From the NCBI GenBank assembly GCA_027451425.1, contig DAIDJH010000006.1, positions 1-16,753 on the forward strand: a DNA stretch of 16,753 nucleotides, in the 5' to 3' direction. This DNA is from Bdellovibrionales bacterium (GTDB lineage Bacteria > Bdellovibrionota > Bdellovibrionia > Bdellovibrionales > UBA1609). Of the stretch, positions 9,490-16,705 are shown in pieces. The position numbers were made by a program, and so were the translations under genes. A model generated the notes under the pieces. It was not told where the DNA came from and did not search any database. It saw only the letters and a program-made list of their open reading frames with translations. The stretch's first letter is position 1. Each line of letters begins with the position of its first letter.

Positions 9490-9506
9490 TTTGTGATCGT
9501 CACAAA
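9490..9506. promoter_or_regulatory. Perfect 17-base dyad in the recA leader, candidate operator
   Basis: TTTGTGA-TCG-TCACAAA is a perfect inverted repeat with 7-base arms and a 3-base centre, ending 25 bases before the recA ATG. Its geometry (short arms around N3) resembles the TTAC-N3-GTAA LexA box that I recall being described for Bdellovibrio bacteriovorus, but the arm bases differ. It also contains TGTGA/TCACA as in CRP sites, but with the wrong spacing (3, not 6). Its position next to a possible transcription start fits a repressor operator. A small leader hairpin is the alternative. Confidence 0.45.
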
Positions 9507-9519
9507 GCCAAACACCTTT

Positions 9520-9527
9520 AAGGAGGG
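9520..9527 (+). promoter_or_regulatory. Strong Shine-Dalgarno of recA
   Basis: AAGGAGGG four bases before the ATG at 9532. It decides the recA start against an in-frame upstream codon at 9469, which would add 21 residues with no resemblance to RecA. Confidence 0.85.
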
Positions 9528-9531
9528 CGCC

Positions 9532-10647
9532 ATGTCCACAGTTCAACAATCTGATAAATTCGAAAAACCCACCGATAACGATAAGGCCAAAGCACTTGAG
9601 CTCGCTCTTGCAGCGATCGAGAAACAATTTGGCAAAGGCTCCATCATGAAATTGGGTGGGGGTGCCAGCCTCTTTGAAAATGTGCCGGTTGTTTCGACAG
9701 GCGCACTCAGTCTTGATATTGCGCTTGGCGTGGGCGGATTGCCGCGCGGACGTATTGTTGAAGTGTTTGGCCCGGAAAGCTCGGGCAAAACAACGCTCGC
9801 GCTTTCAACCATTGCGCAGGCGCAAAAGCAAGGTGGGACGGCGGCATTTATCGATGCCGAACACGCGCTCGATGCGGGCTATGCCCATAAGCTTGGCGTG
9901 AACACGAAGGAAATGCTTATTTCCCAGCCGGACACGGGCGAGCAGGCGCTTGAAATTGCCGAAACGCTTGTGCGCTCGGGCGCCATTGACATTATGGTGA
10001 TTGACTCCGTTGCGGCACTTGTCCCGCGTGCTGAAATCGAAGGTGAAATGGGTGACGCGCACATGGGGTTGCAAGCGCGACTCATGTCGCAAGCATTGCG
10101 AAAACTCACAGCGGCCATCTCGCGCTCCAACACGTTGGTTATTTTCATCAACCAAATTCGCATGAAACTCGGCGTGATGTTTGGCAACCCTGAAACTACC
10201 ACGGGCGGCAATGCGCTTAAGTTTTACTCTTCGGTGCGACTCGATGTTCGCCGAATTGGCGCAATTAAAAATGGCGAAGACGTTGTCGGTTCGCGCACAG
10301 CCGTGAAGGTGGTCAAAAATAAAATGGCTCCGCCCTTTGCCAAAGTGGAGTTTGACCTTATGTACGGCGATGGTATTTCCCTTGAGGGAGATATTGTGGA
10401 TCTTGGCGTGAAATATGAACTGCTCGACAAGTCAGGCGCTTGGTACGCGTACAAAGGCGAGCGAATTGGCCAAGGTCGTGATCAGGCCGTCAGATTTCTT
10501 AAAGAAAATGCAAAAATGACCCAGGATTTGCGCACACAAATTTTAAACGCAACCATCCATAAAGCTAAAACGCAGGCGAATGCGCCGGCAGGCTCTGAAA
10601 AGGCCATAGCTGAGAAAGCGGTTGAGAAAGCAGTAAAAAAGCACTAA
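9532..10647 (+). CDS. recA: Recombinase RecA
   Basis: A 371-residue RecA, the DNA strand-exchange protein that also triggers LexA cleavage in the SOS response. Visible signatures are '[12 protein letters not shown]' (31-42), Walker A 'GPESSGKTT' (80-88), Walker B 'VIDSV' (156-160), the family pattern '[13 protein letters not shown]' (188-200) and loop L2 with '[20 protein letters not shown]' (207-226). The core is complete. Two ends are slightly unusual: about 12 extra polar residues before the conserved helix, and a C-terminal tail (about 343-371) that is Lys/Ala-rich with net positive charge (seven Lys, three Glu), where the E. coli protein has an acidic tail. The start is set by a strong AAGGAGGG. 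Regulation is probably through the dyad and repeats just upstream. The next gene follows after 33 bases without a visible terminator. Confidence 0.98.
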   Translation: MSTVQQSDKFEKPTDNDKAKALELALAAIEKQFGKGSIMKLGGGASLFENVPVVSTGALSLDIALGVGGLPRGRIVEVFGPESSGKTTLALSTIAQAQKQGGTAAFIDAEHALDAGYAHKLGVNTKEMLISQPDTGEQALEIAETLVRSGAIDIMVIDSVAALVPRAEIEGEMGDAHMGLQARLMSQALRKLTAAISRSNTLVIFINQIRMKLGVMFGNPETTTGGNALKFYSSVRLDVRRIGAIKNGEDVVGSRTAVKVVKNKMAPPFAKVEFDLMYGDGISLEGDIVDLGVKYELLDKSGAWYAYKGERIGQGRDQAVRFLKENAKMTQDLRTQILNATIHKAKTQANAPAGSEKAIAEKAVEKAVKKH

Positions 10648-10680
10648 TTGGTGGGTGGACGTATTAACGAGGGGGATACA

Positions 10681-11709
10681 ATGAAATTTATGATATTCGG
10701 TCTAATCGCGGTTGCGATGATGACAATTGCATTGCCAGGTGGGGCCAAGGCTTCATCTGAGCCGACATATTCATTTCGAGTAGTTGTCCCCGCAGACGGG
10801 CCATGCGCAACTCAGGCGGCCAGTATCGCCAAGGCTTTCGCTGCCGCCGCTGCTGATGTTACCGGCGTGAACGGAGCTTGTGAAGGTGAACAGTCGTTAG
10901 CTAACGAAGGCTACACATACAAACAGAATATCATTGTTGTGAGCTATCTGGCGGATTCGCCCGCGGTTCCGGTTCGTGCGATTTTTGGCGGAATTGACGA
11001 CTTTCTTGGCACGACGATTTCGGGCGGGCTCTTCCCATCCTATCAAAGTTGTCTGGATGCTCGCGCCCATCAACTTAAACTATTTACACGGTACGTGGGG
11101 CTGCCGGTGGTTGATAGCCGTTGCAAAACGGGTAACGACCTAACCAATGCGGCGTGGTCGCTGGTGATTGAAAGTTTTGGTTCAGCCAAGGCGACGCTGT
11201 ATGGTATGGATCCGCTTGAGTTTAGCGATCCGGGCACGGAAGCTACCGCCACCGACGTACTTCAACTTGCGAGCCAGATGATTCAAAAATATGGCGGACA
11301 CGTTGCTTATGCCGGCGGTCACAAGATTTTTTATTATTCGTCGGTTGGCGAGCAAGTTACTGTTGAAGCAGGGCCGCTTTTCGAGAAATTATCGCAGTGT
11401 CAATCGCAGTTCTCCGAGGCGCAGAAGATTTTCAATAGCGCGCATGGAGCCGATGTGGCGGTTATTTGCCATGCCAATAACCCAAGCTCGATTCGCCTGT
11501 TTGCGGTCGGCCGCTATGCTGATCAAGCCATGCGAGAAATTGATGGCAACACAACAACATATTCCTCTTTTAAAGAATGCTTGAATGACCGTGCGCGAGT
11601 GCTACAAAACCTTCTTTCTGAAGGCGCGACTGTTTATGGCGCTTTGTGCGCTCCAAGCGTTAGTGAACTAACGGGATATTCGATGCGTATTTACGGGCCG
11701 CCTTTGTAG
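10681..11709 (+). CDS. Secreted protein with two four-cysteine modules
   Basis: A 342-residue protein of unknown function. The start is the ATG at 10681, preceded by GAGGGGG; a signal peptide follows at once (Lys2, hydrophobic 3-20, cut near 'AKA-S' at 24). The mature part seems to be an internal duplication. Cysteines lie at 42, 67, 124 and 148 in the first half and at 240, 263, 300 and 323 in the second. The last two of each set fall in similar segments: 'YQSCLDARAHQLKLF' with 'DSRCKTGN' against 'FKECLNDRARVLQNL' with 'GALCAPSV'. Each half ends in a similar strand, 'WSLVIESFG' versus 'YSMRIYGPP'. Eight paired cysteines in an exported protein suggest disulfides. No catalytic motif is visible. 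It lies 33 bases after recA on the same strand without a terminator between, so it may be co-transcribed, though a link to DNA repair is not implied. It converges on lysC with a 32-base gap. Confidence 0.8.
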   Translation: MKFMIFGLIAVAMMTIALPGGAKASSEPTYSFRVVVPADGPCATQAASIAKAFAAAAADVTGVNGACEGEQSLANEGYTYKQNIIVVSYLADSPAVPVRAIFGGIDDFLGTTISGGLFPSYQSCLDARAHQLKLFTRYVGLPVVDSRCKTGNDLTNAAWSLVIESFGSAKATLYGMDPLEFSDPGTEATATDVLQLASQMIQKYGGHVAYAGGHKIFYYSSVGEQVTVEAGPLFEKLSQCQSQFSEAQKIFNSAHGADVAVICHANNPSSIRLFAVGRYADQAMREIDGNTTTYSSFKECLNDRARVLQNLLSEGATVYGALCAPSVSELTGYSMRIYGPPL

Positions 11710-11741
11710 GCGATTCGTCTAACGGCGTGGCTCTGATGGAG

Positions 11742-12941
11742 CTATTCGCGTCGGCTAAAAATTTTTTCTCCGAGGGTGGACATTGTAGCCAGGCGGTCAT
11801 TGCTTGGCACGATCATGACCCGGCTCCAATCTGTTGAAAATTGGCATAGCGCGGGACTGTTCAATGATTTTGTCATCGCCTCTTCAATGCTGGATGAAAA
11901 ACGGCTTGATGTGAGGGCAACTGACGACAGGTCGTCGCGTATCACTTTCAGATCATTCGCCCGATTCAATTCGTGACAAATTTGCGCAAGCGATTCTGCG
12001 TCGAGAGTGAGAAACAACCGAAATCCGCTCTTGATTCTTTCACAGTGAAGAACGTTAGGCGAGGGCAAGGACCGTGGTTGAAGATGGGTCTGTAAAGAGC
12101 GCATTGCTTCCGGTAACGACCGGACGCGGGCCAAAACTTCCAGCACATTCGAGTGCGAATGTAGGCCGACGATTGGGCGTTGCCGGGAGCTCGACTTTAT
12201 TTGTTTAGATATAACGCTCGTTCCCAGTGAAAAGTCGCTCGACTTGCCGATAAAAATCGGCAGGTTGGCTTTCATTGCCCACTCGACTGATCGAACGTTG
12301 AGGATTTTTGCTCCCCAGTGGCAAAATTCGTACAGCAAATTCAGGGGGATTTTTTTATAAAATGGTGCGTTCGGTATGAGCTTGGGATCGCCGCCATAGA
12401 TTCCGTCAACATCTTTGTAAATTTCGCACCGTTTGGCGCCAAGCACGGATGCCATGGCGATTGCGGTCGTGTCGCTACCGCCGCGGCCGAGCGTTGTGAT
12501 CTCTTTTGTGCGCGGGTCCACTCCTTGAAAGCCTGCGAGCACCACGACTCGTCCGTGGCGAAGTTCTTGCGCGACACGTATTGGTCGGATATCGACAATC
12601 TCGGCATTCGAAAACGAACCGGTGGTCATTACGCCGGCTTGGCTACCGGTGAAACTGATTGATGGGCATGCGCAGTCATGAAGTGCCATTGACATAAGCG
12701 CCATCGAAATTCGCTCGCCCGCCGTCAAAAGCATGTCGAGCTCGCGGCGATTCGGATGAGAGCTCACATGATGCGCGAGCGTAAGCAGTTCATCCGTCGT
12801 TTGCCCCATGGCACTGACCACGACCACAATCTGTCGCCCTTGAAGGGCGAGCGCGGCGATTCGCTTCGCGACAGAGCGAATTTTTTCGGGAGTCGCAAGG
12901 CTGGAGCCGCCGAATTTTAACACGCAAAGGTTCGAGCGCAT
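11742..12941 (-). CDS. lysC: Aspartokinase, monofunctional, with divergent ACT region
   Basis: A 399-residue aspartate kinase, the first step from aspartate to lysine, diaminopimelate, methionine and threonine. The kinase domain is well conserved: 'LKFGGSSLA' (8-16), 'VVVVSAMGQTTDELL' (39-53), 'TLGRGGSDTTA' (150-160) and 'YKDVDGIYGGDP' (175-186), then 'GAKILNVRSVEWA' (210-222). The C-terminal part (about 255-399), where two ACT domains normally bind lysine or threonine, keeps the approximate length and strand pattern but lacks the usual signature runs, so feedback control may be altered. I prefer the ATG at 12941, with AGAGG five bases before it, over a GTG at 12956. The gene starts 17 bases after the stop of the lytic transglycosylase gene, suggesting one operon; a shared role in peptidoglycan (diaminopimelate supply plus wall cleavage) is only a guess. 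Confidence 0.92.
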   Translation of the reverse strand: MRSNLCVLKFGGSSLATPEKIRSVAKRIAALALQGRQIVVVVSAMGQTTDELLTLAHHVSSHPNRRELDMLLTAGERISMALMSMALHDCACPSISFTGSQAGVMTTGSFSNAEIVDIRPIRVAQELRHGRVVVLAGFQGVDPRTKEITTLGRGGSDTTAIAMASVLGAKRCEIYKDVDGIYGGDPKLIPNAPFYKKIPLNLLYEFCHWGAKILNVRSVEWAMKANLPIFIGKSSDFSLGTSVISKQIKSSSRQRPIVGLHSHSNVLEVLARVRSLPEAMRSLQTHLQPRSLPSPNVLHCERIKSGFRLFLTLDAESLAQICHELNRANDLKVIRDDLSSVALTSSRFSSSIEEAMTKSLNSPALCQFSTDWSRVMIVPSNDRLATMSTLGEKIFSRRE

Positions 12942-12958
12942 GGTTGCCTCTAGCACCC

Positions 12959-13915
12959 CTAGTCCGACATCACAAGACGTGATTCGGCGAAGCGACGGGC
13001 TTTGGCACGTTCACCTTGCGGCAGGCGAATACGAAAGCCGTGCACAAAGTGTGGGATAAATCCTTTTACAATTTCAGGGTTGAGCCTAGTGAGCGCATGG
13101 CGCGGCAAACCGAGATACAGTGCGAGTGTTTCTAGGTCTGTGCCTCCAGGAGCATAAAAAACATCGTACCGTTCTGGCGGCAGAGGCGACAGGTCGCGGA
13201 ATCCATAAAGGCCGGGAGCTTTGGCAATGAGCATTGCGGCGATCAGCTTTGGTATGTACTGTTCGGTCTCAGTCGGGAACTCTCGTTTTTTTGACAAAAT
13301 CCAATAATTGTCGGTGTGATAGCGGTGGATTAAATTCTTCACTCGCCGCTCGCCCATGTTGTAAGCGGCCGCCGCTAGATACCAGGAATGAAACATGTGA
13401 TGCAAGTGATTGAGGTAAGCCGCAGCAGCCACGGTGCTCTTCACGATATCGCGCCGCTCATCAATCCACCAATCGACATGCAAGCCATAGTGTTGGGCTG
13501 TCGACTTCATAAACTGCCAAGGGCCAACAGCGTCGGCTTGGCTGACCGCGAACTGCGAAAAGCCACTTTCAATCATGGCCAGATAGGCGAGATCCCGCGG
13601 GAGCCCCTGGTTGACAAGAACGGGGGTGATTCTTGGCAAATATCGATACGACCGATCTAACCAAATTTTGTAGTCATTTCGTCCGGGCCCTTGAAAAAAG
13701 CGGATCCAATTTTTGACTTTCGAATTGTAAATGACGGGTAGGTCAAAATAGGGGCCTTCCGAATCCGCAACGGCACGATCCCCATAGCGATGGATAGGCG
13801 GTGGGGCGAGCAGCTGAGAATTATCGGCGCGACAAGTGTTGGTGCCACCGATTAACAATAGCGACAGAGGCGCGAATGAAAAAATCAATAAACGGTTTAA
13901 CGATGGGTAGGTCAC
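12959..13915 (-). CDS. mltD: Membrane-bound/periplasmic lytic murein transglycosylase, MltD-like
   Basis: A 318-residue exported protein with an SLT (lysozyme-like) domain that cleaves peptidoglycan glycan strands to 1,6-anhydro products. The signal peptide spans about residues 1-30. The catalytic Glu116 sits in 'YLAMIESGFSQFAVSQADAVGPWQFM', the standard MltD/Slt motif, followed by 'DWWIDERRDIVKSTVAAAAYL' and 'WYLAAAAYNMG' (178-188). After the catalytic domain, residues about 249-300 ('YDVFYAPGGTDLETLALYLGL ... GFRIRLPQG') look like one degenerate LysM-type wall-binding unit; classic MltD has two or more clear LysM repeats, so this is a short form. A cysteine at 28 does not make a convincing lipobox. 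The start is a GTG without a visible Shine-Dalgarno, chosen because the signal peptide begins there. lysC follows 17 bases downstream. Confidence 0.88.
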   Translation of the reverse strand: MTYPSLNRLLIFSFAPLSLLLIGGTNTCRADNSQLLAPPPIHRYGDRAVADSEGPYFDLPVIYNSKVKNWIRFFQGPGRNDYKIWLDRSYRYLPRITPVLVNQGLPRDLAYLAMIESGFSQFAVSQADAVGPWQFMKSTAQHYGLHVDWWIDERRDIVKSTVAAAAYLNHLHHMFHSWYLAAAAYNMGERRVKNLIHRYHTDNYWILSKKREFPTETEQYIPKLIAAMLIAKAPGLYGFRDLSPLPPERYDVFYAPGGTDLETLALYLGLPRHALTRLNPEIVKGFIPHFVHGFRIRLPQGERAKARRFAESRLVMSD

Positions 13916-13935
13916 GAATTTTTATCGTAGCCTGA

Positions 13936-13964
13936 ATTTGTTTGCCACGTCAGGTCCAGGTCAA
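13936..13964 (-). promoter_or_regulatory. Possible promoter of the lytic transglycosylase-lysC operon
   Basis: Read on the minus strand, TTGACC (13964-13959) is followed after 17 bases by ACAAAT (13941-13936), about 21 bases before the GTG start. The -35 box is good and the -10 box poor, so support is limited. Confidence 0.25.
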
Positions 13965-14082
13965 AATGGCGATCCAGACTGTCAGCTTTCTGGCGCTCAA
14001 AACTAGACCTCCGGCTGGAACTTCGTCGGTGATCACGCACGATAGGCCGGGATTTTTAGGCGTATGTCCAGAGCCGCACTCA

Positions 14083-14098
14083 TGGCATGGCCGTTGCT
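14083..14098 (+). promoter_or_regulatory. Sigma-54 (-24/-12) promoter of the flgF operon
   Basis: TGGCAT-N5-TTGCT matches the RpoN consensus TGGCAC-N5-TTGCW with one mismatch. The invariant GG (14084-14085) and GC (14096-14097) are exactly 12 bases apart. Transcription would start near 14109, giving a leader of about 36 bases that contains the flgF Shine-Dalgarno. RpoN control of rod and hook genes is established in several flagellated bacteria, which fits the operon behind it. It would need an activator (FleQ/FlrC/FlgR type) that is not in this window; I see no clear binding site for one in 13916-14080. Confidence 0.75.
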
Positions 14099-14135
14099 CT
14101 TTCTGAAGGTGGGAGTCTAGTAGTCAAGGGCCAAA

Positions 14136-14141
14136 AGGAGG
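14136..14141 (+). promoter_or_regulatory. Shine-Dalgarno setting a TTG start for flgF
   Basis: AGGAGG four bases before TTG at 14146. No other start in this frame lies near it, so the uncommon TTG codon is the likely initiator. Confidence 0.8.
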
Positions 14142-14145
14142 CACA

Positions 14146-14955
14146 TTGAGCGCAAAAGGCATCTACGCAGCACTCAGCGGGGCCATGGCACAAAGTCAGA
14201 GACTCGATACGATCGCCAACAATTTGGCGAACGCGAACACGACTGGATTCAAAAAAGATGGACAAGTTTTCAGTGAATACGTGACGGCCAACGAAAAGTA
14301 TCCTGACTCTACGACGATCCCGAGAGTTACGGCTTCAATCGACAGTTTTTACGATATGCAGGGCGGTGATCGTTCTTATGTCGATTCGAAGGGAACTTAT
14401 TCGGACTTCAGTCAGGGCCCTTTGAAAAATACCGGCAATAACTTGGACGTCGCAATTGAAGGTAAAGGCTTTTTTGAAGTGCAAACTCCAGCCGGGGCGC
14501 AGCTCACGCGTAACGGAGCATTTAAACTTGATTCACAGGGACGCCTTGTGAACTCCGATGGTTACCCAATTTTAAAAGCGGGTGCGGGCCCGGCAGCAGG
14601 CCGGACGATTCAATTGCAAAGCGGGAATGTGACGGTCGGTTACTCGGGCGATATTTTCGACGGCGATCATCCTATCGGCAAATTGTCAGTTGTGAACGTC
14701 GACAATCAAGACGCACTTCAAAAAGTTGGGAACTCGCTCTACACGCTCAAGCCCAACTATAACCTTACAACTCACCCCGCCGGTCATTTCAAACTCCATC
14801 AGGGGTTTCTTGAAATGAGCAACGTCAACATTGTGGATGAGATGACGCAAATGATTCAGGCATCGCGAACCTTCGAAGCGGATCGCAACTCAATCCGCGC
14901 GTTCGATCAAATGGACGATAAGTTAGTGAACGTCGTGCCGAAGGTGAACCCATGA
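14146..14955 (+). CDS. flgF: Flagellar proximal-rod protein FlgF
   Basis: A 269-residue rod protein, a normal length for FlgF, exported through the flagellar type III apparatus to build the proximal rod. The N terminus has the rod/hook family motif 'LDTIANNLANANTTGFKKD' (20-38). The middle has 'GNNLDVAIEGKGFFEVQTPAG' and 'LTRNGAFKLDSQGRLV', and the C terminus has the second family motif 'EMSNVNIVDEMTQMIQASRTFEADRN', whose helix packs against the N-terminal one. It starts with TTG behind an AGGAGG. It is the first gene after the sigma-54-type promoter; flgG follows 15 bases later. It is told from FlgG by its more divergent centre and by the clearer FlgG match of its neighbour. Confidence 0.95.
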   Translation: MSAKGIYAALSGAMAQSQRLDTIANNLANANTTGFKKDGQVFSEYVTANEKYPDSTTIPRVTASIDSFYDMQGGDRSYVDSKGTYSDFSQGPLKNTGNNLDVAIEGKGFFEVQTPAGAQLTRNGAFKLDSQGRLVNSDGYPILKAGAGPAAGRTIQLQSGNVTVGYSGDIFDGDHPIGKLSVVNVDNQDALQKVGNSLYTLKPNYNLTTHPAGHFKLHQGFLEMSNVNIVDEMTQMIQASRTFEADRNSIRAFDQMDDKLVNVVPKVNP

Positions 14956-14970
14956 ACGAGAGGGCAATAA

Positions 14971-15756
14971 ATGTTTAAGGCACTATATACCGCCGCTACG
15001 GGGATGAAGGCGCAGCAGACCAACATCGACGTAACCGCCAACAATATTGCCAACGTTTCGACCATGGGTTTCAAACGGGCGCGTGCCGAATTTGAAGATT
15101 TGCTCTATCAAAACGTGAAAGAGCCGGGCACGGCGACCGGTGCCAACTCAATTTCTCCGACCGGCGTTCAAATCGGACTCGGTACAAAAACCGCCGCCGT
15201 CACCAAAGATTTCACGCAAGGGTCGTCGAAGGTGACCAATGGGGCTCTCGACCTTGAAATTGACGGAGCTGGATTTTTCCCCGTGCAAATGGCAGATGGC
15301 CAAGTTGGCTACACCCGCGATGGGGCTTTCAAAAAGGGCCCCGATGGGCGCATCGAAGATCGTAACGGCAATGTGCTTCAGCCGGAAATGACCATACCCG
15401 CCAACGCTTCTGGCGTACAAATCACGCCTGACGGCAAGGTCCAAGTTATTTTTGCCAACAATTTTACTCCGCAAGATGTTGGGCAAATTCAAGTCGTTAA
15501 TTTTGTAAACCCAGCCGGCCTAAAAAGTATTGGCGGAAATTTGTTTGTGCCTTCGAATTCGAGTGGTCTTCCGCAGCAAGGGGTCCCCGGGCAAAACGGA
15601 CTCGGTACGCTTACGCAAGGGCAGCTTGAAACGAGCAATGTGAATATTGTGGATGAAATGGTGAATATGATTACGGAACAGCGGGCATACGAAACAAACA
15701 GCAAGGTCGTGCAGGCAGCCGATCAAATGCTGCAAGCGACCAATGCATTGAGGTAG
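14971..15756 (+). CDS. flgG: Flagellar distal-rod protein FlgG
   Basis: A 261-residue protein of standard FlgG length, forming the distal rod that crosses the P and L rings. The N-terminal family motif reads 'TAATGMKAQQTNIDVTANNIANVSTMGFKR'-like across residues 7-36. A FlgG-typical core follows ('VTNGALDLEIDGAGFF', 'YTRDGAF', 'QITPDGKV'). The C terminus is 'LETSNVNIVDEMVNMITEQRAYETNSKVVQAADQML' across about 220-256. A GAGAGGG Shine-Dalgarno precedes the ATG. flgA starts 4 bases after its stop, so flgF, flgG and flgA form one transcript. Confidence 0.97.
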   Translation: MFKALYTAATGMKAQQTNIDVTANNIANVSTMGFKRARAEFEDLLYQNVKEPGTATGANSISPTGVQIGLGTKTAAVTKDFTQGSSKVTNGALDLEIDGAGFFPVQMADGQVGYTRDGAFKKGPDGRIEDRNGNVLQPEMTIPANASGVQITPDGKVQVIFANNFTPQDVGQIQVVNFVNPAGLKSIGGNLFVPSNSSGLPQQGVPGQNGLGTLTQGQLETSNVNIVDEMVNMITEQRAYETNSKVVQAADQMLQATNALR

Positions 15757-15760
15757 CAGA

Positions 15761-16705
15761 GTGAAATTGAATTTATTTAAACAATTGTTACCGCTCGCGT
15801 TCGTTTTTATTTGTGCATGCGCATTTGCACAGGCGATACAGGTGCTTCCGTACAACCGCATCACCGGTAAAAATTCAATTTTTCTCAGCGATATTGTCGC
15901 GGCGGATGGACTCAATCCCAAAACGGCTGATGCGCTGAATACGGTTCGTCTGGGCGATGCCCCCAAATTAGGCGAACAGCGTGTGCTATCGAGCGCTGCA
16001 GTGGCTAAGGCCATTCGAAGTAATCGCGTTCTTCGTCATTTGAGCTTTCAAATCCCCCATAGTGTGACGGTTGAAAATCGAGGGTTCGAGGTGAGCGAAA
16101 ATGCCGTTCGGCGCGAACTTTTAAAGTCATGGGCAAAAATTTGTTTGGACTGTCAACTCACGATCAAAAGTTTGCAAATGCCAGCTATGGCTCCGAACTT
16201 GAAACATAGCAAATGGATACTAGAAAAAGACGAACAGCTCCCGCGCGGTGCATTTGCGCAAAAATTGATATTCATCAGCGCAAACGGACGCCCGGTCATC
16301 TATTGGGTAAACGGCGAATTAGAGGTTCGTCGCCGAGTGCCGGTGCTCACTCATAGCGTGTGGAACGGCGTTCGTTTGACTCCGGACGATTTTAATTTTG
16401 AGTGGCGTGATGTGACATACGCGACGGACACGACGCCGATAGCAAGTCAGCTGGTGGGCCAGCAAATTGCCACCGTAATGAACGCCGGTCAGATTATTTG
16501 GCGCAGTTCACTCGTCCGTGAAAAAGCCGTTCACTATGGTCAAATTGTGCGTGTGACGACGGGCGCCGGCGATTGGCAGATTAGCATGCAAGCACGCACC
16601 GAACAGGACGGCTTTGTTGGCGATTATGTCAATTTACGAAATTTGCAAACGAATAGACAGATTTCAGGGCGGGTGATTGGGCCGGGCATGGTGGAGGTTC
16701 AATGA
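15761..16705 (+). CDS. flgA: Flagellar P-ring assembly chaperone FlgA
   Basis: A 314-residue exported protein with a signal peptide (Lys2, hydrophobic 8-20, cut near 'AFA-Q' at 23). FlgA helps FlgI assemble into the P ring in the periplasm. The SAF-like domain lies at about 190-252 ('VPVLTHSVWNGVRLTPDDF ... VGQQIATVMNAGQIIWRSSLV') and is followed by the FlgA C-terminal module ending in 'VNLRNLQTNRQISGRVIGPGMVEV', which is diagnostic. The start is GTG, 4 bases after the flgG stop. It is longer than E. coli FlgA (about 220) because of a larger N-terminal half, a form common outside the enterics. Its stop overlaps the ATG of the next gene. Confidence 0.93.
   Translation: MKLNLFKQLLPLAFVFICACAFAQAIQVLPYNRITGKNSIFLSDIVAADGLNPKTADALNTVRLGDAPKLGEQRVLSSAAVAKAIRSNRVLRHLSFQIPHSVTVENRGFEVSENAVRRELLKSWAKICLDCQLTIKSLQMPAMAPNLKHSKWILEKDEQLPRGAFAQKLIFISANGRPVIYWVNGELEVRRRVPVLTHSVWNGVRLTPDDFNFEWRDVTYATDTTPIASQLVGQQIATVMNAGQIIWRSSLVREKAVHYGQIVRVTTGAGDWQISMQARTEQDGFVGDYVNLRNLQTNRQISGRVIGPGMVEVQ

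Noticed and set aside
9218..9496. Open frame of 92 codons across the pncC end and the recA upstream gap
   Set aside because: It overlaps pncC in another frame, has no Shine-Dalgarno or recognisable protein features, and spans the phased repeats; it is more likely chance.
11710..11741. Possible bidirectional terminator between the cysteine protein and lysC
   Set aside because: Only a GCTC/GAGC four-pair stem is visible and there is no adjoining T-run; not enough to call.
15520..16014. 164-codon minus-strand frame opposite flgG and flgA
   Set aside because: It lies antisense to two certain flagellar genes and its composition looks like a mirrored coding sequence.
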